A stretch of DNA of 64,000 nucleotides from Nothophaeocryptopus gaeumannii (lineage: Eukaryota; Ascomycota; Dothideomycetes; Mycosphaerellales; Mycosphaerellaceae). The position numbers were made by a program, and so were the translations under genes. Below the pieces are notes generated by a model that worked only from the letters and a program-made list of their open reading frames with translations, did no database searches and was not told the DNA's origin. The stretch covers positions 3,596,001 to 3,660,000 of the forward strand of contig JASISA010000025.1 in NCBI GenBank assembly GCA_031771865.1. The letters run 5' to 3'. This document shows, in pieces, positions 30,974 through 41,100 of the stretch (within the stretch, counting starts at the first letter, position 1; each line of letters begins with the position of its first letter).

Positions 30974-31717
30974 ATGAAGCTCTTGGTCGGGCCAGGCGCC
31001 CTCAACCGCATTTTCGGAAACATCTTGCAACCCCTAATACCATCACGGGGCTTCTGGGTCTCTTGCGCATGGCAATGTGCGCGACGCGCTTGGACGCAGC
31101 CAGAGCTTGACAAGTTCAAAGAGTTGTATGAGAATGGATTGCCTAGGAAGGACATCGCAGATTCTCTCGGAAGGAGTATAGGCTCTATTGCGAGCATCAT
31201 GTCCGAGCCCGCCTCCCAGCGCTGGATCGCAAAGCCTGAAAGAAAGGCTTGGACGGATGAAGAGAACGCCTATTTGAAAAACGCTTATCTCAAGGGTCTG
31301 AGCTACGGAACTATGGCGTCTAATTTGGGCCGTGCGAGGAGTTCAGTGCGCGATCGGGTATCCAAGATGATGGGTGGCGACTTCTGTTCACGTGGTCGCC
31401 GCACAGATTCCTTGAAGAGAGTATGGACCCAAGACGAAGCAAAGCTTGTGCGTAGATTGCGAAACAAGGGCCAGACTATGCGGCAAATTGCCCAACATAC
31501 GGGTAGAAGCTTTAGCAGTATCAGAGGTGGACTCGCTAAGACAAGCATCTGGCGACCGCGACAGTTCACGGCTGCTGAAGACGCGATCATAGTAGCACTG
31601 AAGGAGCAAGGCAAGACTGGCATCGAGCTACAAGCCGCCGTCCCGCACCGTAGCGTTAGCAGCATACGCGGTCGTCTTCACAGACTCAAGACCAAGGAGC
31701 CCAAGAGCAAGCCTTGA
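30974..31717 (+). CDS. Protein with four Myb/SANT-like helix-turn-helix repeats
   Basis: A 247-residue protein from ATG 30974; the longer frame opens with TTG at 30953. After a ~38-residue N-terminus come four repeats of ~40-45 residues: RAWTQPELDKFKELYENG, KAWTDEENAYLKNAYLKG, RVWTQDEAKLVRRLRNKG and RQFTAAEDAIIVALKEQG. Each is followed by an I-A-x-x-x-GRS-x-S-I recognition-helix pattern such as GRSIGSIASIM, GRARSSVRDRV or GRSFSSIRGGL. It is probably a small DNA-binding protein; targets are unknown. The basic tail (RLKTKEPKSKP) supports nuclear location. A paralogue with the same four-repeat plan lies 1.3 kb downstream and is broken. Confidence 0.75.
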   Translation: MKLLVGPGALNRIFGNILQPLIPSRGFWVSCAWQCARRAWTQPELDKFKELYENGLPRKDIADSLGRSIGSIASIMSEPASQRWIAKPERKAWTDEENAYLKNAYLKGLSYGTMASNLGRARSSVRDRVSKMMGGDFCSRGRRTDSLKRVWTQDEAKLVRRLRNKGQTMRQIAQHTGRSFSSIRGGLAKTSIWRPRQFTAAEDAIIVALKEQGKTGIELQAAVPHRSVSSIRGRLHRLKTKEPKSKP

Positions 31718-32120
31718 CTGCTCATGTGAACAATCGTGCGACTTCGTCATCTCCGGAGACTCACAAGCTCATTGGCTCTTTCACACCCACTGAGATGTTG
31801 TAAATGGACTCTGTCATGCCTGAGACTGCGGAGACCTCGTCCATGGCACCCGCATGGCTTCGATATGACCTTTTTCAATCTCTCATTCTGGCAAACAGCA
31901 TGAGCTCTACTCACTGCTATTGAGATCAAAGGCTTGGAAGAGTGATCATGGGGCACCTTTTCGACTGCCCTACAGCCACACAATCATGTCAAGAGCTCCG
32001 CTGTGCAAAATTCAGACCTCTCTTTGAGTAGCAGCTAAGAGGATTTACGACGATGAGCCCGGGGTGGATGAACGTGAAGCTCTTGCAAAATTGCATTGCT
32101 GGGGCATTGATCAAGCATTA
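31718..32120. other. Intergenic region
   Basis: About 400 bp 3' of the Myb-like gene with no supported gene. Confidence 0.35.
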
Positions 32121-32194
32121 CTGGAGAGCGTACAACTAGAGAGCGGACAACTAGAGAGCGGACAACTAGAGAGCGGACAACTAGAGAGCGGACA
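32121..32194. repeat. 15-bp minisatellite
   Basis: Four exact copies of ACAACTAGAGAGCGG (32132-32191) with a diverged half-unit before and a 3-bp remnant after. The 15-bp unit keeps frame inside a 150-codon plus-strand ORF (32064-32516, ATG), where it reads as repeated QLESG. That ORF has no other recognisable feature, so whether it is a gene is open. Confidence 0.93.
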
Positions 32195-33045
32195 GGCGGC
32201 TATTTGCAGACAGCATCACAATGCCGTTGCAGTAGCTCCGCGAGATCAACGCATACCGGCTATGCCACCGACGGCTCCAGAAGCTCACGGCATGCCAGAA
32301 AAGCCAGACGAGAAGGCGCTGTACAGCCCGCCAGCAACGACTTCGTTCGCTGCACCAGTCAGCGTTGTCTTCCCACTAGGCATTTGTGGCAGAGGCAGTC
32401 TGCTAGCTGAATCGACCATTCGCTGCATTTTCGGGTTGTTTGCTACCCTGCTCGACTCACCCTGTGCACGGAAGAGTCAGAGTGATGGCGTCGTCACGGT
32501 GCCTCTGCCAGCTTGATCAGCCAATGGCTCGAGGACTCAATGGGAAGCGCAAGGTTCGACATATGCTTCCGATCTCAAATCTATCTTCACATACCAATCA
32601 CAACAAAGGCAATCAGAACAATGCTGCGGGCTTGCAATTTCACCGAAATCTGCTCTTAGTCAGTCTCTCTATCGATCCGATTTCTACGGCATTATCACCG
32701 CATCCTTCTCTGTTCGGCAATCATGTGCTCAACGAAGAGCTTGGCCACAAGATCTCATCGCATCCTGTGTTTCCGGAGTATTTGTTTCCGCCCCCTGATC
32801 TGTAACCCATAGTGCAGCTCAACACGATTGACGGGCTGTTGTGCGAAGTTTGATGAGGACCCCAGCTGGCTTGGCAGGTTCTTGGCGTCTGGCTTTGCCG
32901 ATCTCCGACGACGCGACCTCTTCTCTTCAGCGGTTCTTCTGCCCTGACTCCATCGTCTTTCATTCAGATGACCTGTCCGCAATTCTCACGCTAGATCTGC
33001 ACTGACAGGGTGGGGTTTGACTTGCAGGCTTTTCAGCAGACGGCC
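32195..33045. other. Intergenic region between the two Myb-like genes
   Basis: About 850 bp. The rest of the 32064-32516 ORF lies here. No motif, splice-linked exon or RNA gene was recognised. Confidence 0.35.
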
Positions 33046-33747
33046 ATGGTCCGACGAAGAACTCAGCACGCTCGAGACACTTCGAACATCACCCCAGAGC
33101 TCAAGAAGCGTCTCGAAAGCAGAATCTGGACCAAAGATGAAGACCAAATGCTGCTACAGCTACGCAATGATAGCTGGAGCATAGCTTGCATAGGTGATGC
33201 CATGAAGAAATCATACAGCGCTATCTACTATCGGCTGGCAAGACTGGGTGAGCACAAGACGAAAGTGCGACCTTTTCAGCGGAAATCACGCCCATGGAGT
33301 GAGGAAGAGTACATCAAAGCGTGTACATTGAGGGACTCAGGGGTGTCTCTCGCCAACATTGGAAACATGTTCGGCAGGAGTCGTTCGAACGTGGGCTCTG
33401 TCCTACGGCGAGAGTCCCATAGGCCAACACACCGAAAACCGTTCACAGAGTCTGAATTAAAGTGTCTCTCAGACTTGTACTCTATGGGGAAAAGCTGGAA
33501 AGAAATTCAATTTTAACTCCCAAGGCATTCCACGAGTTCACTCTCACGTCGGATTACAATGATGGGAATTCGGCGACCACCCAATACCAGCGGTGGCACT
33601 GTATGGACTGCTGAGGAAACGAGAATCGTGAAAAGCATGAGAGAACAACGTCATTCCTTGGAAGCAATTTTCCACGCTCTCCCTGGACGAACAAAAGGCG
33701 CATGCACGTTCAAGTGGTTCTGCATGAGGAGCGAACGACCATCATAG
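33046..33747 (+). pseudogene. Second four-repeat Myb/SANT-like gene, one in-frame stop
   Basis: From ATG 33046 the frame encodes three and a half Myb-like repeats (RIWTKDEDQMLLQLRND, RPWSEEEYIKACTLRDSG, KPFTESELKCLSDLYSMG) and stops at TAA 33514-33516 after KSWKEIQF. The same frame then continues without shift: LPRHSTSSLSRRITMMGIRR and a fourth repeat TVWTAEETRIVKSMREQ, ending at 33745-33747. The stop falls between the two helices of repeat 3, so it interrupts a domain. CAA to TAA is a C-to-T change at CpA, the RIP-preferred context. The intact relative is at 30974-31717. A truncated 156-residue product could still be made. Confidence 0.8.
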
Positions 33748-33823
33748 ATCGAGGACAAGAAGTGAATCGGCGCGACCGCCAATAGCGCGCCTGAAAGCTC
33801 TCAAACACGGTAGAGATTCTGCC

Positions 33824-35530
33824 TCATGCTCGTCGAAAATACTTGTTCCCTCGCGATATCCAGTCAAGGCAAGTGAACACCACCAAACATCCATACACAG
33901 CTGGGATGTAATTCATGCTGCCAGCATTGACAGGCATCCGCATGGAAGTGCATATCTGGACAAGGTCAGCAACATCCGCGACGCAATGTCTCATCTCACA
34001 GTCACGAACATTATGGCCGTGAACATTGTCCAGAGCAATGTTGCGGTGTTGCAGGCCAGGCCAACGCTGCCGAGCCTGAACGGGCCAGGTCGAATTGAGT
34101 TTCGACCTCTGGTAAACAAACATACAGGTGGGATTGCGTAGGAAATGTGCGGCAACACAGTGCGTGCTGCCACAATGCTGTCACTTATCAGCTCGGGACT
34201 TTACGGGCGTGCTTGTTAGACTTGCCTGGCGTATGCAGTAGAGGAGGCCAAGTACAGTTACCCCACCAAGGTGATCAAGCAGCTCTCAAAGAGGTGTGAA
34301 TTCAATGGAACGTCGAGCACGGGATGCACTTTCGAAAGCAATCGGTTGAACGATAACCCGCGACCTCTGGCAAAAGACCAGCACGATCTGGATTGTCAGG
34401 TATGACAGGCTATCAAACAGCCAGCTGTAGGAAGTATGACAGCTACCTCGAGAGCGATTGCGCCAGCTCTGTTTCCTAGTGCCTGGAACTAAAGCTCCAG
34501 AATCGGTACCCATGTTGCAGTGTGGGACACCGCTTCGAAGTTGCGTAGGCTCAATAGCATGGCGATCAGGAAAACAATTGATGTGAGGAATCCGATTACC
34601 ACGGTTCCACAGATCGCAAATGGAATCAACCTCTCAGGTTGATGGATCTTCTTCCGCCATATGGACTGCCGTGTCGAGACAGCTGAATCCCCAGTTGACG
34701 TTCACAAGTCCAACAAGGAAAGAAACGCCATTTGATTGTCAGCCAGTACTGTTGATGAACGTTGCGAACACGGAGCACGCATCCTGTTATGTCGTCGCGC
34801 CAGCCGGGACAGTAATGAAAACCATCACGAAGCCAATCAGTGATGCATAGGGGCAGGTTGTAGCAATGTATGGCAAAGCTTTGCCGTAACAATTGAAGAA
34901 GCAGAAAATGTTGCAGGCTTGATATGCAAGGAGTACGTTCCATGGCTGGATGGTGCTTTCGAGGACGTCAGCATCAAGTCAATGCTACGAGTTCATGATG
35001 CTCACAAGTCCGGGTGCGAAAGCTGATAGCATCCAACGACCATGTATGCCAGAGCGAGGACCGCGCTCGCACTACCGAAAATACTGCCACTCCACGCAAA
35101 CCATCCTGTAATGAACAACAGGACTCTTGCGTATATCTTTGGTGCAAGCTGCCTTGTCCAGTAAGCCTGACCAGGGGCATTTGGCATCGCGCTGATAAAT
35201 TCTGACAGAGACACTGCGACTGCCAATGATACGATGAACAACAGGATCGTTCCGTATATCAGGAGTGCTGGACCGCCAGATTTGATACCAGTTATGAGAC
35301 CTCCTGATACGCCAGTCCAGGTTCCTGTGAGAGCGAAGGCCACTGCGAGGATCGACCAGACAATGAATTTGCGCCGCATGTCCTGCTTGTAGCCCATGTC
35401 GGCGAGACGCTGAGTGTTGACGTCGACATCTTGGGCAGTGGAAAGTCCGTAACGACTGGCGCTTTCAAATCGTCTCTGGATTTCTCCACACTTGGATCTG
35501 ATCGACTTGTTATTCCCAGCTATTGCATCT
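33824..35530 (-). pseudogene. APC-family permease pseudogene (choline/GABA-permease type)
   Basis: The reading starts near 35530 and is intact through LADMGYKQDMRRKFIVWSI and several membrane helices (35002-35397). It crosses a good intron starting at 35004 (GTGAGC...AAAG, with HPDF at the junction) and continues with IQPWNVLLAYQACNIFCFFN. In-frame stops then follow at 34787-34789, 34739-34741, 34634-34636 and 34396-34398. Family boxes are still clear around them: FINSTG, LVGLVNVNWGFSCLDTAVHM, AEED, GNRAGAIALEV and SRSCWSFARGRGL. The HTWQSR box reads HT-stop-QSR. The C-terminal part (LPHISYAIPP, then MNYIPAVYGC to 33824) lies after further frame changes. An intact copy would be a plasma-membrane amine or amino-acid importer with ~12 helices. 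Confidence 0.9.
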
Positions 35531-35786
35531 GAACGTCTGGCGAATGTTTACAGTCTTGTTCCTTAAACATGTATTTCTGTAACACCTTTTGCCTGGAGTT
35601 GCGTTCGAGCTGGACCCAAGCTGGACACACCCCTGCTCCATAACTTGCCATCTTGCTGACGCACTGCTTTATCTCGTTTGTTGATGACTGCGTCTGAGCA
35701 GACTTGGCCTATCCTGGGTCCCAATCAATCGGGAGAGACCCGAAGTCCAGGCTGCGTTCGTTCTTGGTCCATGGTCTCGAATCCAT

Positions 35787-36572
35787 CTATGAGTGCAAGC
35801 TGCGGTTTTCTATCGAATGAATGGAAGCACATGTAGTACGACCACTCCCTCCGACTATTCTACTCTCTTGACCACCATTTGTTGTTCCCGTCAGACGTTC
35901 GAAGGTCCCCGTGGACGTGGAGTTCCCTGCGCCAGCAATGTATGAGAGCGCGTAGAGGAAAGACAGTTGATCTGATCTTGCACTCCATACTGCCTCAACG
36001 ATGACATCGAAAATGCCTCGACCAATCTCGCTTTTGATCATCCCATCCCTAAACTCACGGAATGTCATGGAGTCCCATTCCGGCGCGTTAGGATGCGCCC
36101 ATGGTTGTTCCACATCAAGAGACGCGGCCTTATCGTCCAACGCAGTGAGTGCGGTTGCGATTTGATCACTGGTTGAGTTGTCGAAGAAAGGAAATCCATC
36201 TCCCGCGGTCCAAGTGAGTTTGTCATACCCCGAGATGGCCAAGTTGTACCCAGTGTCGTGTTCCAGAAAAGTCGGTATGCCGAGCTCATCTGCCAACGCT
36301 AGTACTCGATCCTGAGTCGGTCCAACAAAAGCAGCGCCCAGCTCAGTGACGCCGCCGTTCTTCAGTGGCTGATTGTGTACACGACCTCCCACGCGATCGC
36401 GTGCTTCGATAATATGAACTATCTTGCCCGCGCCCAGTAGTGTTCTTGCAGCCGAGAGTCCAGATAGGCCAGCGCCAATGACTGCTACGTCGACATGTCG
36501 CTGACTTGTTTGAGGGTAAGCATCTTGCGCGGTATTCAAGGCCAGCAGATACTGAGGAAAGTTGAGTCGCAT
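35787..36572 (-). pseudogene. Flavin amine oxidase, C-terminal half missing
   Basis: From ATG 36572 (MRLNFPQYLLAL) the frame encodes the N-terminal part of a MAO-N-like amine oxidase. It shows the dinucleotide-binding motif VAVIGAGLSGLSAARTL, EARDRVGGRVHNQ and GGVTELGAAFVGPTQDRV. The match runs through LSFLYALSYIAGAG and NGGQESRIVGGSG. Directly after GGSG the sequence becomes unlike the family and stops at 35787, giving 261 residues where about 500 are usual. The substrate domain's second half and the FAD-closing C-terminus are absent. The 250 bp beyond belongs to neither this gene nor the adjacent permease pseudogene, so a deletion is likely. The encoded protein cannot be an active oxidase. 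Confidence 0.82.
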
Positions 36573-38687
36573 TGTTGCCGAGGTCCGCCAAGAATGCGGA
36601 GGAGGTGATTGTTGGTTCTTCAATTGCAGTGGCAGGCCGCACCTCTATATGGATTCTAGGTCTCCACTCTTTGGTGGCGTTCGTGCATCAGTCAGCGCCT
36701 GCCATGGTGTCTGTTTTCGCGAGCCTGCCGATTCAGTCACTAGTATTCTCGTCCCCGTATAGAGCCATCAAGACAGCTCAACATTGATGAGCCGAGCCAA
36801 ACGCAACACCCAATCGGTGGAAGATCGCATGATGGAGATGTGCATCATGCTACCCTGATAAATCAGAACAGTAGTCATGATGGCGGGTCTAATCGACGGC
36901 CAGCTAGACTGCGGCTGCGACTTCGACCACATTTTCGACCTTGCATTGCAAGGCTTTACCAACATTGCACGTATCTCTGGCCGCAATGACTTAGTAAAAC
37001 CAGGTCATCAAACAGGGTCAAGAGACGCGAGAACGAGGGGAACTCGTCCGAGGTTCGAAGACAAGTTCCGATAGACGGACTCGCGCGTAGCTGCGCGAGA
37101 TACGGATGCCACGAGAACCGCGCTGGCGGTCGCAAATCATTGTGTTCAACACCATCTCGCAAGAAGAGAGCAGAATTATCAACGGCCTCACCTTGCTCAG
37201 CCAGTCACCTGGATGGCCCAATGCCTCCTTTTCTTTTGCCAGGGCTCATGGCTCTGCTTCCGCTCTCCTGCAAACGGGCTACTTTCTGGGTAAGGCTATA
37301 GGCTCCCCCGCATGAGAAACAAGAGTATCACGCCGAGCCAGCATAGACGTAACCAGGTGTACCGCTGTGCTGAGTACCGACATCGTCAACACGTCCGAGC
37401 ATATCAAAGTCCAGAGCCTTCCTAGCACTACATGTGGACTCGCAAGCTCGATGACTTCCCAGCTCTTTCAGAAGACCGACCGATGTCTCCCTTTTAATGT
37501 CTTTCTGCGGAATCGCGAGGGTGGCTCAAGGGTCGTATTCGATAGACGGCGACGATTGTGATTTGACGTGGTCGTGGCCCCACGAAAGTCTTGTTGTTTG
37601 AACGGCGGACGTTCGAGGAACTTGTGTGGGACTATCAATTGGTCTGCCGAAGTCTCCGTGAGCATAACCTCTGAACGAGGCCTCACAGACTTCGAGGATA
37701 TTCACTATGATCACGATCTATATTCGGCTTAGCTCATTATCTACTGTCTCCTATCCAATGAATCCGTCTGAGCCCGCGAGAAACACTTCTAAAGACCGGG
37801 CTTCGTGCTCAGCTGCAGGTCTGCATGAAGGTCCACGCACACGGGAATCGTCCACTCCAAAACTGATGACTCCGTACGACTCCGCAAGAACGAGCGCACG
37901 CATGGATCTCGAGGAAGTTGAGACCGTAGCCGGTCGCAAGAAGACCGTGACACAAAACTTGCAACGTTTCCTGGCGAGGAAAGAATCCATGCTGCCATCG
38001 CCAATAGGCCACGGTACACCAAAGTAGGATGCCGTTGCCGGTGCCGAGCGGAATGGAAAAAGCGGAAGCGTGCAAGGGTTGTTTGATGATACGACAAGAC
38101 GAAGTCTCTCAAATCCCCGAGATTCGATTGCTTCTCTGAAGCCTTGTACTTTGTGTGCAGCGCCATTGAATTAGGACTCCTGAAAAATTAAAGACCAAGG
38201 GAGGCCGCTACGCTTTTCAAAGACGCTCGCGAGTAGCTACTGTTTGAGGACTGAAAGCCACCTTCTGTCTGCATGAGTCGAGCAGTTGTGTCATCGACAA
38301 CGGTTGTCATTGAAGATGTTGTGGGCGGTGATACAAGTCTTCAGTTTCTCCACGATCACATCAGAGGATCGCCAAGCCATGTAGATTAGCTCTTCAGCGC
38401 CGATTCTAGCGTCTGTACCCCTGCATCGGCCCCGATCAGACCTCGGCATCAACCTTCCTCTGCAAACTTCACCCTTTCCATCTCTTCATGATGCAAGACG
38501 TCCTCCAAGCGTACCGGCAATAATTCCATGACATCGACGTTCCTGACTAGCAGTACTATGGGCACATGTATGTGCGCGGAAAGGTAAGAAGATGGGAAGG
38601 TCTCGTGGTTCTGTTGTCCCTGTTCCTATCTCTCTCCCAAAAATCCGGATTTCTGTACCATACTGTTAGGTGGCATTGCGCGGCACA
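36573..38687. other. Intergenic region with one weak ORF
   Basis: About 2.1 kb. The only frame worth noting is 37758-38027 (+), 89 codons from ATG, hydrophilic (MDLEEVETVAGRKKTVTQNL), with no family recognised and low support. The rest shows short shadow frames only. The right end is the promoter of the kinase/PHD gene. Confidence 0.35.
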
Positions 38688-40262
38688 ATGGCTAAACTAC
38701 CCACTTACAACGTCCTCGACTTCTTCTACGACAATGAAGGCGGCTGCGCTTTGACGGTGTATGTCAATGGAGTGCGGTTCCATGTCATCGTGGACCCGAG
38801 CGAGCTACGCGATCGATCAAAGGCCGGGAAGAGCATACGACAACAGTACCAGAAGCGGTTGTCACAGGTACAAGCCGAGGCTGCAGGCGAAGACGTCGCA
38901 CAACAAACAGCACCACTGTTCGTGCAAGAAGATGAAGATGAGGAAGACGCTGCATCGGACGACACTGGCAAAGACAGCGGCGTAGATGTCAGTCATAAGT
39001 CTGATAGTAAGAGCGAAGAGGGTGAAGATGAGTCTTCAGCGCAACCCACCCCGGCTCTTCAAAGATGGATTCTCAAGCCCTTGAAGAGCATACTGTCCGA
39101 AAAGGCTCCCAAATCCACCAAGTCCACATCAGTACAAGATTGGTACCACTGCCATACATCCTTCTACCATCTTGCCCTCTCTAACGGCAAGCTCTCCGCA
39201 GTCGAAGACGACGCCAACGACTCCCTCACCAAACGCATGGAAGGCTTGATACCTACCATCAAACTACCAAAGTACATTCAGAACCTCGACGTTCCCGCTT
39301 ACAAAGCATCCGATCTCACAGTCCTGCATTCCTCCGAAGGCCCGGATCCCGTACCTTTACATCCCGATCTTGTCAAACTCTCCGCCGACGGCAAGGAGTA
39401 TTTCCTCAAGGTTGTTGATCCGCAGCAACCCGGCCCCACGAAACGCGAGATCCAAGTCATGAAGAAGATTGAGGATGAAGGTCTGCACAATCAAATCCGT
39501 GTCCCTCTGCTCAAAGGTCTTGTGCATTTTGAATCTCAAAAGCCCGGCGAGGGAATGATGGGTTTCATCATGGACGCAATTTCCGATCCCACACCGTTAA
39601 CAAAGATGCTGGATAGTGAGGTACCCGAGGAGAAGAGAACGAAATGGGCTGAGGAGTCGGCGCGGATGGTTGATCTGCTACATCAACATGATATCGTTTG
39701 GGGTGATGCGAAGGGTGATAACTTCATGGTCGATGCTGATGACGATCTGTGGATCATTGATTTTGGTGGGAGCTACACAGAGGGATGGGTTGATCCGGAG
39801 CTGAAAGATACGGAGGAGGGTGATGAGCAGGGGTTGACGAAGCTTGTCAATGGGCTGCAAGATCCCGAGAAGAACACAGTCGGTGGTGAAGAGGAAGAGG
39901 ATAAAGATGAGGAGGCAAAGGTTGCTGAGATGCAGCACGCTGAAGAGAGGCACAGTGTTGGAAAGAGGAAGTTTCAGGAAATTCTTGAGGATGACGAGGA
40001 AACTGTTAGGGAGCCGCCGGAGAAAGCCAGGAAGCAAGAAGTCGAAGAGGTCGAGAAGGATGAGGCAGATGATGAGACTGAGACGGAGCTTGATGAGGAG
40101 CAGCCCAAGTATTGCTACTGCAAGCAGCCCGACTCCGGCAGAATGTTGGCTTGCGACAACGACGATTGTAAGAGACAATGGTTTCACTTTGACTGTCTCG
40201 GCATCGAAGAGGCTCCGCCGGCGAAGAAGTGGTATTGTGATGAGTGCAGGATACAAGACTGA
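38688..40262 (+). CDS. Kinase-like domain fused to a C-terminal PHD finger
   Basis: A 524-residue single-exon protein from ATG 38688; the longer frame opens with TTG. An N-terminal ~60-residue domain (LDFFYDNEGGCALTVYVNGV) is followed by an acidic linker. A kinase-like domain follows at ~205-375: candidate lysine K241 in YFLKVVD, EIQVMKKI helix, catalytic loop HDIVWGDAKGDN (D340, N345) and IIDFGGSYTEGW (D358). A long acidic Glu/Asp/Lys region precedes the PHD finger (C476, C478, C489, C494, H500, C503, C517, C520), whose YCYCKQPDSGRMLACDN and WFHFDCLG pattern resembles ING-type H3K4me3 readers. It is probably a nuclear chromatin-linked protein. Whether it phosphorylates is unknown; there is no clear glycine loop. 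Confidence 0.82.
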   Translation: MAKLPTYNVLDFFYDNEGGCALTVYVNGVRFHVIVDPSELRDRSKAGKSIRQQYQKRLSQVQAEAAGEDVAQQTAPLFVQEDEDEEDAASDDTGKDSGVDVSHKSDSKSEEGEDESSAQPTPALQRWILKPLKSILSEKAPKSTKSTSVQDWYHCHTSFYHLALSNGKLSAVEDDANDSLTKRMEGLIPTIKLPKYIQNLDVPAYKASDLTVLHSSEGPDPVPLHPDLVKLSADGKEYFLKVVDPQQPGPTKREIQVMKKIEDEGLHNQIRVPLLKGLVHFESQKPGEGMMGFIMDAISDPTPLTKMLDSEVPEEKRTKWAEESARMVDLLHQHDIVWGDAKGDNFMVDADDDLWIIDFGGSYTEGWVDPELKDTEEGDEQGLTKLVNGLQDPEKNTVGGEEEEDKDEEAKVAEMQHAEERHSVGKRKFQEILEDDEETVREPPEKARKQEVEEVEKDEADDETETELDEEQPKYCYCKQPDSGRMLACDNDDCKRQWFHFDCLGIEEAPPAKKWYCDECRIQD

Positions 40263-41100
40263 AAGACTCTGGCGGAATGAGATGATGCTCGTGTTGCGAA
40301 GCACGGCATAATCGTCGTGACCCCACAGACGCTTTCGAGCTCTGCAATGGCCAGAATGAGGTTGCTGCACGCTCGACTCGCGCCATTAGTACCACTGGAC
40401 AGGACTGCGGTGCCTGTGCTTGAAGGGACTGTGATGAGAGATATTTCTTGTGAGCCCTCGGTGGCGTTTGGAAAATCCTTCGCTATAACGTGTGCAGGGT
40501 AAAAGTCGTAGCCGCCCTCAGTCGCTAGCGTCTTCTTGGCAATTCCATGATCTAGCTACACACCTTTGCTTGACCGATACCTTGACGACAACGTAATCAA
40601 TAAAGCTCCTTAGAGCGTTAAACGAAAGCTCTAAGCGTAGAGATGCCTGTGCTTCTCTACGCGTCGAAAATAGAGTGCAGAACGTTGAGTTATAGGCGAG
40701 TAAAGGCAGAATAGCCGGTCTCAGCCTTTCAGCTGTGGATAGCTCGTGGGAGGTGTTCAGAACGCGAAGAAGACGCCCTTTACGTGATGCTCGGTTTATT
40801 CGGAATCGGCTGCTCCGGCGCTAGAAATAGCGACTGATGCCGGCTACGGCTTCTACCCTGCACACGTTAGAACCAGGTAACCACGGTCCGGAGGATTTCG
40901 GAAAGAGTAACATCTAAGTAATCCTTGTCATTGTGTCGTTCAAGCAGGCACGATATGATTACTGCGAACAGCAAATGCTCAACTGGAAGGCTCTTCAGCT
41001 TTCAATACAGCGTATCGACCTTTCGCAACCTAAGAAGCCACCGTCAACAATTGAAGTTCACTTTCATTCCCAAGGGCTAAGCAACTCATCTCAACACACA
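40263..41100. other. Intergenic region
   Basis: About 840 bp between the kinase/PHD gene and the next gene. It contains a perfect 9-bp inverted repeat (listed separately) and no supported gene. Confidence 0.4.
40635..40662. repeat. Short inverted repeat
   Basis: GCGTAGAGA at 40635-40643 and its reverse complement TCTCTACGC at 40654-40662 are separated by 10 bases, so the transcript could form a hairpin. An AGAGC...GCTCT pair lies just upstream. No T-run or direct repeats mark it as a terminator or transposon end. Confidence 0.6.

Noticed and set aside
35014..36787. Short plus-strand ORFs over the permease and amine oxidase relics
   Set aside because: They are antisense shadows of recognisable minus-strand coding sequence.
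40635..40662. Inverted repeat as a transposon end or terminator
   Set aside because: No flanking target duplication, no second copy in the window and no T-run; kept only as a short repeat.
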